From the NCBI GenBank assembly GCA_963693085.1, contig OY856409.1, forward strand, positions 521,985,803 through 522,049,802: 64,000 nucleotides of DNA, given 5' to 3'. Under the pieces are notes generated by a model. That model did no database searches. It saw only the letters and a program-made list of their open reading frames with translations, and was not told the DNA's origin. Shown one piece after another: positions 9,956 through 21,638 of this stretch (position 1 is its first letter; every line of letters starts with the position of its first letter). The DNA is from Alisma plantago-aquatica (lineage: Eukaryota > Streptophyta > Magnoliopsida > Alismatales > Alismataceae). A program made the translations under genes and the position numbers.

Positions 9956-10210
9956 TTTGTAACCAAAAATAATTTTTTTGCAAAGTGTTAATTTCAAAAT
10001 ATTGGCCAATGCCTAACAAAATGTAAAGCACATTTCACAATTTTCTATATAAGTACAATGAATAATTTTGGCAAGTCCTCGCATATGTTTGTTTTTGAAG
10101 AAGAATGGATTACAATCACCATCACAATCATAATGTAAGACATTTAGTTTTTGCTATATAGACTCCTTTCATTTGTCTCAATATGTTTTGAACTCACATT
10201 CTGCCACAAC

Positions 10211-10842
10211 TAGGGATGGCAGTGGTGCGGATTTGGTGTGGTTTATAGCAAAACCAACACCACACCACATAGAAAAATCAAACACCATATCCGCACCATA
10301 TCCACTACGGTTTTTCATATGAGAAACCATATTCGCACCACCAAAAAACCGCGATTAACCACACTGCACCACAATTTGAACAAATTTCTATTAACCATGG
10401 TATTGTTATACAAAAAATTTATGAAGTTGTACATAACAAATGGAAGTAACAACATAGACAATATAAAAAACGAATGTTCAGTTCATACTAAATAGAAAAA
10501 GAATAATAACATTAGTAATTGTAGAAAATTAATAAAATTTCTACTTTTTTATACTTTGAATTCCATTTAAAATTAGAGATCTTCTATCTATGTAAGGCAA
10601 CAATAAACAATGCATTTAGGATAATATTCTACATATATTTATATATTATTTATAGGAATTATATGTGGTGCAATTTTTATCTATGGTTTTTTCTCTACTA
10701 ACATAATCGCACCACATCACCACAGTTCTAAAAATTTAAAACCATATCCAAACCATAACCACTTGGTGCGGTTATGCGGTGTAAAATGTGGTGCAGTTAT
10801 CTGCGGATATGGTTTTTTTTCAAAACACCACTTCCTTCCCTA
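10211..10842 (-). mobile_element. hAT-like MITE, copy 1 (inverted relative to copies 2 and 3)
   Basis: The 632-bp element starts TAGGGATGGCAGTGGTGCGG and ends CCACTTCCTTCCCTA, terminal inverted repeats of the TAGGGATGG type seen in Ac-like hAT elements. Its body matches the reverse complement of 25905-26536 nearly end to end. Upstream flank (about 9960-10210) also matches, in reverse complement, sequence following copies 2 and 3. So it is a piece of the larger 2.6-kb repeat rather than a fully independent insertion. It has no transposase. Confidence 0.8.
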
Positions 10843-10859
10843 CTTGACAACTACGGGTA

Positions 10860-11338
10860 AAATATACATTTTTTTCATTTTTATTTTATAATCCTCCTAG
10901 ATGGAGATACTCAATTGCTTGTAGATTTTGGCTATACACTGACTTACAGCATTGATGATTTAGAAAAAGAATATTTACATGTCAAGTTACAGTTAACATT
11001 CGCATGCTTAAAAGGGATATTACACATCGGTAAATAAAACAATGAAGAAAAAAGAAACCTCATAAAGTATAGAAGTTACTATAAGCAAAACTATAATCCT
11101 ACAAAATCCTACATATACGGAACTATGTATTAGTTTCCAGCTAGTTAAATCATGCTTTTGAGGTGGGGTGTACATGCGTGACCAACAAAAAGTAGGTAAA
11201 AAGTTAATTAGAAACTAATCATATATGCAACAAACTTATGAGACAAAAGTAATCTGATATCAACATCTTATAACATTATAGATCTAATTGTGTACATAGA
11301 AAAGTAATTTAGAAATTAGGGACATATAATTATATATG
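10860..11338. other. AT-rich DNA without recognisable feature
   Basis: No open frame or repeat boundary is visible between the hAT-like MITE and the target duplication of the LTR element at 11339. Confidence 0.4.
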
Positions 11339-11343
11339 ATAAA

Positions 11344-11505
11344 TGTTAGAGAGCCCGTTTATTATTGATATTATTGTGTTTGAAAGCCCAAGTATGTCTT
11401 TGCCCATTAGGGTTAGGTTTCATGTACGCTTCCATGTTCTCCTATATATAGGAGCAGGGCTTCTCTTATCTAATACAACAAGTAGTTGTCTTCTATTATT
11501 CCATA
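11344..11505 (+). repeat. 5' LTR of the small LTR retrotransposon
   Basis: The 162-bp LTR contains a TATATATA box at 11443-11450 in the context CTCCTATATATAGGAGC, also present in the 3' LTR, so this is the likely promoter core. Confidence 0.9.
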
Positions 11506-11517
11506 TGGTATCAGAGC
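11506..11517 (+). promoter_or_regulatory. Primer binding site, initiator Met tRNA type
   Basis: TGGTATCAGAGC lies immediately after the 5' LTR. It is complementary to the 3' end of plant initiator methionine tRNA, the usual primer of copia and many gypsy elements. Confidence 0.92.
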
Positions 11518-12702
11518 AGAGATACAAAACCCTAGCCGTCAAGTGAGAGGAAAAGAAAGAGGGAGATGTAGCTGATGGGCGGCCACCCCTTCTTCCTTCT
11601 TGGAAGCCCGCAGGCCCTGTCCACTCTTTCATTCCATGGCTTCTGCTGCTTTTTCCTCTCTTTTTTGCTTCTGTTGATGCTCCCTTTCAGTTGCTACTGT
11701 GCATGATTTCCTATTCCTTCACTTATGTCGTATTGCTACAGTACGTTACTATAGCACGGTGATTGATGGAGCTTTCAGCCCTTCCTTTGTGGTTTCTAGC
11801 TGCCTCAAGCAGTTTTCTTCTCTTCCTTCAGCCCCTAGCGGCCTGCAAGAGAAGAAAGGTCTCTTCTTTGTACCTTGAAGACTGGGTTATGTTCACTTTT
11901 CATTCTCCTCATTGGTGGCATGTTCTAGTAGAGATTTGATTCGAAATTTACTACATGGATTTAGGGATTCTTCTCCCTACGAGATCCTCTTCCAAGCGCC
12001 GCCCTGGATCTCTCCATCCTCCCGTAGTACCCTTCTTTGCTCTAATGAGTAAAGAGGAAGAATTCTAACAGGCTTTTCTGGTCATCTAAGGCCGCAGTTA
12101 ATGTAGCTGCTACAGTACATATGGTTTCATGACCACAATTGTTGCATTCTCAAATTTCTTGAAATACCATGCTACTCCCTCCACATGCCTGTTGCGATTA
12201 ATAAAATTTTCCTCTATGGCATCCATTGCAAGTCTCTTCTCATGTTGCTAAAAATCAAATCTCTTCTACTGTCACTGAAAATGTTGTGTTGTTTGTTTCT
12301 TGTTTCCATAGAACTTGTGTTTGTCCACTCCAACCATTGATCATCATGTTTGTGGTTGGTGTGAGGGGGAGAATAGAAGAGAGATTTAAGAGAGGAAATT
12401 TATTTTTTCTGTTGTTGTCTATGAGGATCTTCTGGCTCTATATATTTGTGTGGTTTTGGAGAGTCAATTACTACTACTACATCTTGAAGTTGTTTGTTGG
12501 CTACTGATTTGCGTTGATGGTATTCTATCCAACTATGTCGTCTTTACATCTTGCTACTTGTCCGTGCTTTATTTGCATGTTGACTTTGTCTGTGCTTTGT
12601 TTTGCACGTCGACTTTCTGCTTCTGTGTGCCAACACTCTCTGGCTCATCCGTACTCCGTTTCGCACGTTGACCCGTCCGTACTTTTTTTGTACATAGACT
12701 AC

Positions 12703-12785
12703 TACTGTGATCCAGCACTCTCAAGACTTTTCTACTGTGATCCAGCACTCTCTAGACTTTTCTACTGTGATCGAGCACTCTCTGG
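12703..12785 (+). repeat. 30-bp tandem repeat inside the small LTR element
   Basis: The word TACTGTGATCCAGCACTCTC starts at 12703, 12733 and 12763 with one or two changes, giving nearly three 30-bp units. It sits in the non-coding interior. Confidence 0.9.
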
Positions 12786-13053
12786 GTTGCCACGTTAGCG
12801 ACTGTGATGAACACCATGAAGCAATGTTGTTTCTGCTTATTTACCCTCGACATGATCATGAAGCTTCCGCGAATACGAACTGCTTCCTTTTGAGTATCTA
12901 CTTGAGGGGGAGTGTCTGAGTTTTGAGTGCTTTATTGTAATATTGAGGGGGAGAAATTTCTTGTATGGGTTTGGTTTATCTTTTTGTTTTTTTTCTTTAT
13001 TTTCTAGTTTGACTCTCTGTTTGCAAGGTGATCTAGGATTCTCCCAACTTCAG

Positions 13054-13065
13054 CTTGAGGGGGAG
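13054..13065 (+). promoter_or_regulatory. Polypurine tract
   Basis: CTTGAGGGGGAG directly precedes the 3' LTR start TGTTAGAG. This is a typical copia plus-strand priming site. Confidence 0.9.
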
Positions 13066-13235
13066 TGTTAGAGAGTCTGTTTATTATTGTTATTATTGTC
13101 TTTGTAATATGGGCCCAAGTATGACTTGGCCCATTAGGGTTAGGTTGTGTCATGTACACTTCCCTGTTCTCCTATATATAGGAGCACAGCTTCTCTTATC
13201 TAATACAACAAGTAGATGTATTCTATTATTCCATA
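13066..13235 (+). repeat. 3' LTR of the small LTR retrotransposon
   Basis: The 170-bp LTR matches the 5' LTR with several substitutions and a small insertion near 13107-13120, so the element is not brand new. It is followed by the target duplication ATAAA. Confidence 0.9.
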
Positions 13236-13240
13236 ATAAA

Positions 13241-15137
13241 CTAACATTAGCAAATGAATATAAAACTGCTAAATTTTGAAACTACATCGGAGAGTAGAAA
13301 TAAAACCTTCAGATATCAACATCTTGTGGTATTAAATCAAATTTTCTAAGAGAACAAAGATATCTGGGAATTAAAAGAAAATATAAGAATGCATTGTTCA
13401 TTATTTCACCAAAATCTTCAAATTTTAATGAATATTATCCAGATATGACCCGAATATCGAAATGCAATAAACATCAAACTTTTTTGTTACTCCAGGTACT
13501 ACGCATGATAAAACTAATGTAACTCGGGGCACTCGAGACATATGTCAAGGTACCTCAAGGTGTGGGCTTCACACCTGAGAAGCCCAGAAGTGCATTTCAA
13601 TTTTGTTGAATCTCAATTTTGTTGACGTGCAAAAAGTTAAGGGTTGGTAGAATTCAAAAAAATTGTAAGTTAAAAATGTTTTCACAAAAAACACAATATA
13701 TGGTCCCCTCAGTAGCCTAATAAAGTCTTGTTGGTTGCTTCTCCCAACAGCCTGTTGCTCCTCTAAGAAGCAAATATAGGTAAGAGCATTGTTGAACTTG
13801 CGCCCTCCAACCTCTAGGCAAGTCCCATGTAGTTGTCCTTGTGTTGGAGTGGTCCTTCCATTAGGAGAAATCAAGGAACTGCTGCTCCTAGGATCAGATT
13901 TAGAAGCTTCGAAAGCTACATGTATGATGTAGGACGTATTAGGCATTATTCTACTTGTTTTGCTTTATTTTAATATTTAGGGACCTAAGTGCAAATGATC
14001 TAGTTAATGTTCTAAGTCAAAAAAAATTTAAGCTTTTCTTTATTTTAGGTTTTATTTAATCCCAAATTTTTTAAGTAGGAGTTTATTTCCGCTAAATGTG
14101 ACTCAAGTCATTTCGTCTTATAAAAGCCAGTCATGTAGTTGAATATCATTTGAGAAATAGATTATTTGGGTTTATCTTCTTCGTTCTTCTCCTTCACGAT
14201 GTGTTCCGCATGAACATGTCACCACTCACCCCACCCATTTATTCTACCAAGGTGTAAAGAAGATACGTTGCCTCTCTAGGCAATTTTCATCTCCTTACCA
14301 GTTAAAAAACCATTCTTCATGTTTTGTATACAACTATATTTGTTGTTTATGTGATGTATATGTGTGTGTGTTTGCGAATATAAGAATGCCTCGGTACAAT
14401 TTGGGGATTACACCTCAACCCCCTTAAGGCCTACACCTCACCGCACCGATACAAAAACACTTGGATGCACCTCAAACGCTTTTAAACCTTAACAATATGT
14501 GCTACCTAGATCATAATTTATGTGCATCGTTTTGTGTGTAAGTTTCCATATTATGCTTAAAGACTATCAACAATTGCTTCATCAACTACACCATTGAAAT
14601 TGACGTCAAAAATTTCATCAAAATTGTTCACATATGCAATATGACATACTATTGCATAAAGAACTGTAATTTTCATGAATCAACTTCTTCACTTTGGCGC
14701 GGGGCAGTTCGGTGCTGCTCCACCCTACCCAAAAAAAAACTTATTTACTTTGGCATCAAAGGCTCCAGCAACACATTTGTCAAAATTTCCATGCATATAG
14801 GGGTTAGGAATTGTTCAATGGTTGGTACATGCGAGTTACTTGTATCCTCTATTGAAAAGGGACATGTTGGATGTTTTATTAAATTCCACCATACAAATTG
14901 AAAAACCATTTTATAGGACCATAGGTGTTTGAAAATTTAGAATCATATCTCATCTAGAAAGCACATATACTCCAATTGGTGACAAACCCAAACCATATAC
15001 ATACTTGATACTATTACTCCTTGGATACGCTTGGATACGCATTGGACTTCTCTGGTTGTATCCCAGATGTATCCATATTTTTGTCAATTATAAAAAGTAA
15101 ATACTTTGTGGATATGGCTAGGCGTGTTACATAGAGG
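13241..15137. other. Unassigned DNA, with a possible decayed LTR at 13780-14260
   Basis: No recognisable gene is seen. Around 13900-14230 the sequence looks like a retrotransposon promoter region, with TTATAAAAGCCAGTCATG (TATA box near 14118) followed by a pyrimidine-rich leader, but no paired repeat or primer site was found. The 125-residue minus-strand open frame at 13569-13946 has no domain I know. The rest is AT-rich. Confidence 0.3.
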
Positions 15138-15150
15138 ATTATGCATAAAT

Positions 15151-16117
15151 CATCATCATCATCATCAACTAAGCCTCAATCCCAACTATGTTGGGGTCGG
15201 CTACATGGATCCTTCTTTTCCATTCAGCTCTATCATGGGTCATATTCTGGTTGAGATGTAGAGATTTCAAATCTCTCTTTATAAGCTTTTCCCATGTTAA
15301 TTTAGACCTTCCTCTTCTTCTATTAATTGTGCTTGCCTCAATAGTATTGCTTTGTATAGGCACATTAGTTGGTCTACGTTGCACATCTCCATACCATATA
15401 GATGTCGGCCCTCGCGCAACTTGTCCCCAATGCTCGCCACACCCACTTTATGCCTGATATAGTCATTTCTCAAGTGATCTTTTCTTGTTTTCCCACACAT
15501 CCATCTCAACATACGCATTTCAGCCACGTTCATCTTGTTGAGTCCTTGTTTTTTCACCGCCCAACATTCACTCCCATAGAACATGGTTGGTCGTATAGCA
15601 GTTTTATAAAACTTGCTTTTTAGTCTGAGAGGCAAGCACTCCTCCATTTCAACCATCCTGCATTGATCCTATGACAATCGTCATTTTGGACATCCCCATT
15701 TGTTTGAATGATAGAGCCCAAGTAACGAAATTTATCACATTTTGGTATATCTACTCCGCCCAATTTGGCTCCACCATTCACACTGCGAGATTGGCTGAAA
15801 GTGCAATGCATATACTCAGTTTTGCTCCTACTAATCATCAATCCATTTGATTCATGTGCCTTTCTCTAAAGTTTAGCTTTATCCTTCAAACTATCTTTAG
15901 TTTCATCAATCAATACAATATCATAAGCAAATAACATCATCTTGAACATTCTTTGTCAACTCATCCATAACAAGAACGAATAGATATGGACTGAGTGTGG
16001 ATCCTTGGTGTACCCCAACTGTGATGGGAATGTTGGTGTCTCTCCTCCAGGAGTCTTCACACTTGCAGTATAGCTACCGTACATGTCTTTAATCAAGTCA
16101 ATGTATTGGATTGGAGA
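15151..16117 (-). pseudogene. 5'-truncated RTE-type LINE with target duplications
   Basis: The minus strand encodes, in several frames, the C-terminal half of a plant RTE-clade LINE polyprotein. In order these are IDLIKDMYGSYTASVKTPGG, a decayed RT core, SRSKTEYMHCTFS, KCDKFRYLGSIIQTNGDVQN, HRINAGWLKWRSAC, FYKTAIRPTMFYGSECWAVK, NVAEMRMLRWMCG and finally RAEWKRRIHVADP. The element ends in (ATG)n, seen as ATCATCATC at 15151-15167. Flanking ATTATGCATAAAT (15138-15150) and ATTATGCATAAAAT (16118-16131) are its target duplication, so this is a 967-bp insertion truncated at the 5' end. Frameshifts, and loss of an intact F-A-D-D box, make it dead. Confidence 0.92.
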
Positions 16118-16131
16118 ATTATGCATAAAAT

Positions 16132-18176
16132 CTGCTTTAATTTGTTAGCATGGGCTATTGTTATTTTTTTTATATGTTTATTATTATTTTCCTTTCTTGG
16201 TGCTCAAAAGTTGAGAATCTTGGGACTAACAAAAAAGCATTGCGCATATAAATTATGAATCTAGACTACATTGTTCTACAAAACCAAGTTGGTAGTCCAA
16301 TAAAAACTAATGTTAGTTTGTTTATAAAAGCAACTTATTCTTGTTCCTGGTTGGTAACTTATTGTTAATAGCTTAATATTGCTTCCAAATTTTTGAGACA
16401 AATATGGTATCCTAATTTTAGTTTTAAATTTTTCTAGAACTATTTGGCGCACAAATTATAATTACAAGTTCAAACTACAATGAAATCATGAGCTAATTAT
16501 TAATCTATAGATGCACTATTTAAAACTTAGTTGGTATTATAAAAAAATCTAGACAATGGATGAGATATATGATAATAGCCATATTTAGTTGGAAGATATC
16601 AATCCATTAGGGTGCTTATTGTCAAGATTTTGAACCATTACGATGTTAATTCAATATCTTGTATTGTGTTGCTAAAAATATTGTCTTACTTTTGTCAGAA
16701 ACTTCAAATCCTTTTTGTGGCTTAGTTAATGTAAGTCATAGATTGCATTACCTTCTTGAGTTATACCTTTGTTTCCAATATCCAGTCTACACGAATCAAA
16801 TGATCCCTATTATCCAATTTTATCTGTCTTATTAAAAGAGACACATCTCGCAAAGGAGTGTCTTGATCATGCACCTCTCTAGTTTCTACAAATATGCGAT
16901 TAAGAGAGGACAACAATAGTGAATGTCATTACAACTAATTCAACAAAGGGTCGCCAATGGATAGGGATGCCCTATATTCTTTCCTAGACACATAGTCAAG
17001 TCTTTGCGCCCTTTTGGGGTCTCCGGTGTCGAGTGCTAGAAGACGAGCATTGGGCGCAACGAAGAAGATCATGATACTATCGAACGAAGGGGGCAGAACA
17101 ACTATATTGTAGAGAAGATCTACTTTTTCAAGGCTAATGATATATATTCTACGGGATAAGAACCCAAGTCAAGTAGTCTTTTGAGTAGGAAGATGAAAAG
17201 AGAACAAGGCTTGAAGAAGCTCACTTTCCTACAAGGTCGATCAATAGACAACTGGATACTTTGCCAATGGTACGTCAAGGTATAGTTAGGTAGACTGGTA
17301 GAGAACAGGAGGATCATATACTACAGCAAAAGGGCACTTGCCATGGATTCCATGCAATCGGATAAAAATTTGTCAAAAAATAGACTTAAGTGAAATTCAA
17401 CAAGTAGTCCATGAGGTCAAATAAAGATCAAAATTTGTCATGTACAAATAGATCACCTTTCTTCGAACTTATCTTGGAACAAAATTTAATGGCCTTTACT
17501 GAAACTTTTTAAGAAAAAATAGGTAGACATTAATTTTCAAATATATATTGTGTTATACCCATGTCATACTCGTATCCTAAATTTTCAAAAACAATTGCAT
17601 CATGTATCAATCCCCGTACTATATCAATGTTTGTATCTGTATCCGCATACGTACTTCATAGTATAAGGTATATCATGAAAAATAAATGAATACAATACAA
17701 TAGTTGCAAACTCTAGAATATTCATTGATTAGAATACCATAATCTCTCATCATATGATCCATGAATATCAGATTGAGAATATTTTTTGCAAACACGTAGC
17801 CTAAAGGGTATATATTTAAATTCAATCAATACAATGGACTATCTTGTAGAGTTATGCAAAAATGTTTATGAAGATGGGTACAAATATATTATATGTAGTC
17901 AAGTAAAAAATTCTTTTAGACATAAACACACACAACAAGCTAAAGAGTTAACAAAAAGTCAATTAGACAGGCTCACATATTAATCAAAATTTTGAAACAA
18001 AATGTTCAGATATCAATGTCGTGTAGCATTAACTTTATTTGTGTAAGTTGAGACACGGCATTGGGAATTAGGGGAAGCACACTTTGGAATCAATTTTATT
18101 TGTGTAAGTGGACAAATAGTGTTGGGAATTAAGGGAAACACATTTTAGTCGTACAACTATGCTCACACCCAAGAAG
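16132..18176. other. AT-rich DNA without recognisable gene
   Basis: Nothing coding is recognised. Around 16960-17350 the composition is more balanced and differs from its surroundings, but I cannot identify it. About 17725-17925 resembles the 3' part of the (TA)n-associated MITE at 1984-2393. Confidence 0.4.
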
Positions 18177-18446
18177 TCAAGACGTGGACCAATCCCAATT
18201 TTTCTTCAACCAGTCATTTCTTGGCCATGTATATACCTTGATCACCATAGCAGTGAAATGAAAATTAATCCCGCTTAGATCCAACCATTCAATTCTTGTC
18301 CATGTACATACTTGAACCGGTGAACAAATCCCAGTTTTCTCCAACCAGTCGGTACTTGGCCATGTGTATACCTTGTCCACCAGACCCAATTTCATGTTTA
18401 TTCCTACTTGCTCCTTCCATGTCCTCACTGCCCTTTGCTCTTCCAC
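18177..18446 (-). other. Short open frame with three TW..(D/E)WL peptide repeats
   Basis: The minus-strand frame of 89 residues contains KVYTWPSTDWLEKTGI, QVCTWTRIEWLDLSGI and KVYTWPRNDWLKKNWDW. The DNA below is three imperfect tandem units of about 55-80 bp. I do not recognise the family. The repeated Trp spacing with different DNA third bases could mean an ancient repeat protein exon. Equally, it could be a tandem DNA repeat that happens to be open. There is no start context, splice site or neighbour that would support a gene. Confidence 0.25.
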
Positions 18447-18649
18447 TAATTTGGCACAGAAAATGTAGTATTCGATTGAATTATTATCGTTGATGTGGTA
18501 TTTTTTTAATATTTTTATTGTTATGTATAACTTTGCTTGATTTTTCTTATTGTTATGTTAAAATAATGTACGACTTCATTTTGATGCCATCGATTGAACT
18601 AGTGAACAGATAACCGAAAGCCTGACTGGAGTGCTCACCGCTTCAACTC

Positions 18650-19090
18650 TGATAACTTTGGTTCTAACATTATCTTATATCATATTCACGAACAAAGGAA
18701 AAATCATTGTAATAGTCATGAACAATATAGAAGTGGCATAGAAAGGCATGTAACAGGTGAATAAGATGGAGGATACCGAAGAATGCTACTTGAGTAGTGT
18801 GGTGTTGAGAAAAGTTGGGAGGGAAAGAAAGGAGAAGGATAAAACGGGAAGAAGGTACTCCGCAAGGAAGAACACAATTCTAATGTTGTCTACATCAATA
18901 TCAGGAACAAAGGAAAAATTATTGTTTGAGAAATAGTCATAAGGAGAATTAAAGTGGCATAGAAAGATCAATAACATGTGAAGCATATGCATGGTACCAA
19001 AGAATGTTAGCAATGGCAGTGTTAGAGTGAGAAAGCTAGAGGGTAAGGAAGGAGAAGAATGAAACGACGAAGAGTAACAAGTGGAAAAAA
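18650..19090. repeat. Degenerate tandem duplication of about 225 bp
   Basis: Two related blocks, near 18660-18870 and 18890-19090, share in order GAACAAAGGAAAAAT, AAGTGGCATAGAAAG, GAATG and a GAGAAAG..GGAGAAG stretch. They are purine-rich on plus. The minus-strand Ser/Leu/Phe-rich frames over them are by-products. Confidence 0.6.
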
Positions 19091-19099
19091 ACAGAGAAG

Positions 19100-20479
19100 T
19101 GTTGTCGCTCAAATCTAGAATCGACAAAAGGGAAATGAAGGACTACTTGTGACGTGGGAGGACGAGGTGGGGAAGAGGAGTGAAAAGAATCACCGAGGAT
19201 GAAATCGAACGATAAGTTAACAAAAGATGTGGTTGATTGCAGAAACTTACATCCGTAAACCTACACGTCAAAACATCCTCCATTGCTATGACGTTGTGGC
19301 TTTCGTAATTACACTCGGCTATTGTTGGAGGGGGTAGTGTGGTGTGCAGGTGGCCTACAAATGGCAATGAAGAAAGGAAATAATGTGTCACATGAGAGTG
19401 GGGAAGACAGTGATAACAATACGATAAGGCGGTCCTACATACCAATTTTGGGTGCAGACAGCTAAAGTAACCTTTATGGTTACATCATGAACGCATACAC
19501 TACAGACATGTATATTTTCAAGCAGATTTGAGACAATTGTAACCTTTTTGGTTATATTTTGAAAAAAAAGTATACTAATGATGTAAGATAGTATACTAAT
19601 ACCTAATTGTAAAGCCATGAGAAATTGGTTATGCCCTATGATAGTTTCTGTAGTAAACCTTCATAGTTGAATTTTATTACTGTTGTATAGATCTGCAAAG
19701 ATTTAGCTAACCTACTGAACAGCCGCTTGCATTAGGTATACAATTGTGCAAAAACTTGAAAAATAAGAACTAGCAAGGAGTACTCATGCCACTGCAAGCA
19801 TTTATAAAATTAACAGAAGGGCAGCATTTGAGACTCAATATGTTGGCAGAATTTTAAAGTTGGCGAATTAAGCAGCAAATGAAAGCAACATAGAAGATGA
19901 CATATTAGTTTACAAACATCTAAAAAAATGTTAATAAAGACGGTAGAATATTCAAATTAGACAGTATTTGTAGGAATACATCATTTAAGAAATTTTTCCG
20001 CTCAGCTACATTTAATGGATAGTATCTTCAGACTTTGAAAAGAATGTAGTAGGAAGGGATGAGTATGCTTCTATTAGAATTCATGGTTATTGAGTAAGTA
20101 CATGCAGCATAGAGAAAGATCATGCAAAAACAAACTTAGAGAACAGATAAAGAGAGGAACAATAGCGATCTTGGAATAAAAAGGAGGACGACGATAGGGT
20201 AGTAGAAATTTCCGAGTATACCCAACAGAGTATAGACAACGATGACCAGCTTGTTCTATAAATGCTATGTCGCTACAGAGATAACAGACACTGACTTTTT
20301 TGTAGCAATTATAACCTTCAATGATGCGAGATAAGTGCTATGAAAGATGACTTTAGCTAAGGTAATGTTGGCAGGGAGCGATGGTGTTGAAGTTGTACTG
20401 CTATGAAGGGTGATGATCTTTTGTTCTGTGTCTTAATTAGAGATGACCTAGTAGCAGATAGTTCGGGGTTATACTGCTG
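19100..20479. other. Non-coding DNA without recognisable feature
   Basis: Open frames here are short and have no recognisable domain. No repeat boundary was found by eye. Confidence 0.4.
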
Positions 20480-21330
20480 AAACAAACTTATTCATTCAAG
20501 CGAAACATACAGCCATGCTTACGAATCTGTGCAGCACGATGACTGTCATAGTGCCATTCTGCAAGATCAGGTCGTTGTGTGCAAAGCAGAACTCCCGCGC
20601 GCTCTGCAGCGCCCCTGCCTCTGCAGCCGGCGGGAGAAATAAGGGTATAGAAATAGACGAAGATGTTGATGGAGGAGAAAGAAGAAGGAGTAGAAACGAA
20701 TGGAAGGAGTCATACTTCAAACACCAAATCTGTCTTTTCAGGATTATAAACAGAGAAACCCAGATCTAGCACACTTGGCGTCGAGGTAAAGAGCAACCGA
20801 AATAAACGTGCAATCAAAACAGGGTTTAAGGCAGAAGAACATCAATCAAAGTAAGTGTGAGACGTGCTACAAGCGAGAATCCATATGTTCAGGAGGAGCA
20901 GAAAAAACAAAAAGAATGACATTTATAAACAAGAATTTGGTGACAGAGCGAACCGTATTTTTCTGACGCCTCTAGTTCTTTCCTCCAATCATCCTACTGT
21001 TTTCCCTCCGATGCTTCTGCTTTTTTCCTCTACTCCTCCGCCGCCGCTGTTCTGGCCTCTGCCGCAGTCTATGAGGAACCGGTTGCGAGAGAGGGTTCCT
21101 GTGGGCAGAGCATCATCAGACAACGTGTCGATGGAGGTGATGGGCGAGAGTGGGATAGGGAACAACGATATTTACCAGCTGGTCGAGATCGAAGGAGGGT
21201 AAATCTCAAACCCCTACTGCCAACCGAGGCAAAGATTCTCCATTCTTCAGATCAATGAAGGAGCCGCGGGAGTTTAGGTTTAGCTCGAAGCGCTGAATCG
21301 AGAGAGGGGGAGAGCATGGCAGTGGCGGCT
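20480..21330 (-). promoter_or_regulatory. GC-rich island, candidate promoter and non-coding first exons on minus strand
   Basis: GC content rises at 20560-20650 and again at 20990-21330. On minus, 21330-21180 reads as a pyrimidine-rich leader (CTCTCCCCCTCTCTCGATTC and onward) ending in CAGCTG followed by GTAAAT, a possible 5' splice donor. A second candidate exon, 20620-20524, has a pyrimidine tract ending GGCTGCAG before it and GTAAGC after it. Neither encodes a recognisable protein and both contain short upstream open frames. One reading is that these are 5'-UTR exons of the minus-strand NUP50-like gene, 16 kb away; another is a decayed gene start. Confidence 0.3.
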
Positions 21331-21638
21331 AGGTAGCAAGGCCCGACCCGGAAATAGGAAATAAAATTCGGGTCCAATTGAGTCAGGCTCATGTATGATA
21401 AAACCCTAGAAAACCCATTATGACCGATCAGGTAGCAAGCAGTACCTCTGTCATGCCTAGCTGTTGCATGATCGGACTCCAATCTTGTCAACACCACTAA
21501 AATGGAATCGAATAAATTCTTTAAGAAATTATTTCGGTAACACTTGTCTCATGTATCTCACCCTCCATATCTAAAGAGAGAATACTGAAAGTTAGTTAAC
21601 GTTTGTTATGTCAATATTAATTATTATTTATAATCTAT

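Larger units (their letters stand above)
11344..13235 (+). mobile_element. Complete small non-autonomous LTR retrotransposon
   Basis: This 1892-bp element is complete by structure. Identical 5-bp duplications ATAAA sit at 11339-11343 and 13236-13240. The LTRs are 11344-11505 and 13066-13235, both starting TGTTAGAGAG and ending TTATTCCATA. A primer binding site TGGTATCAGAGC follows the left LTR and a polypurine tract CTTGAGGGGGAG precedes the right one. These signals are Ty1/copia-like. The 1.56-kb interior encodes no gag or polymerase, so any mobility would depend on a partner. The LTRs are short like those of TRIM elements, but the interior is longer than usual. A second PPT-like GAGGGGGAG word occurs near 12902 and a third near 12945. 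Confidence 0.92.

Noticed and set aside
13569..13946. 125-residue minus-strand open frame as a gene
   Set aside because: No domain, start context or splice signals are seen; it overlaps what may be a decayed LTR.
16960..17350. Possible organelle-derived DNA insertion
   Set aside because: The composition differs from its surroundings, but I recognised no chloroplast or mitochondrial gene; it cannot be supported without a search.
20515..21202. Plus-strand open frames in the GC-rich island as proteins
   Set aside because: No recognisable family; pyrimidine tracts and splice-like sites make better sense on the minus strand.
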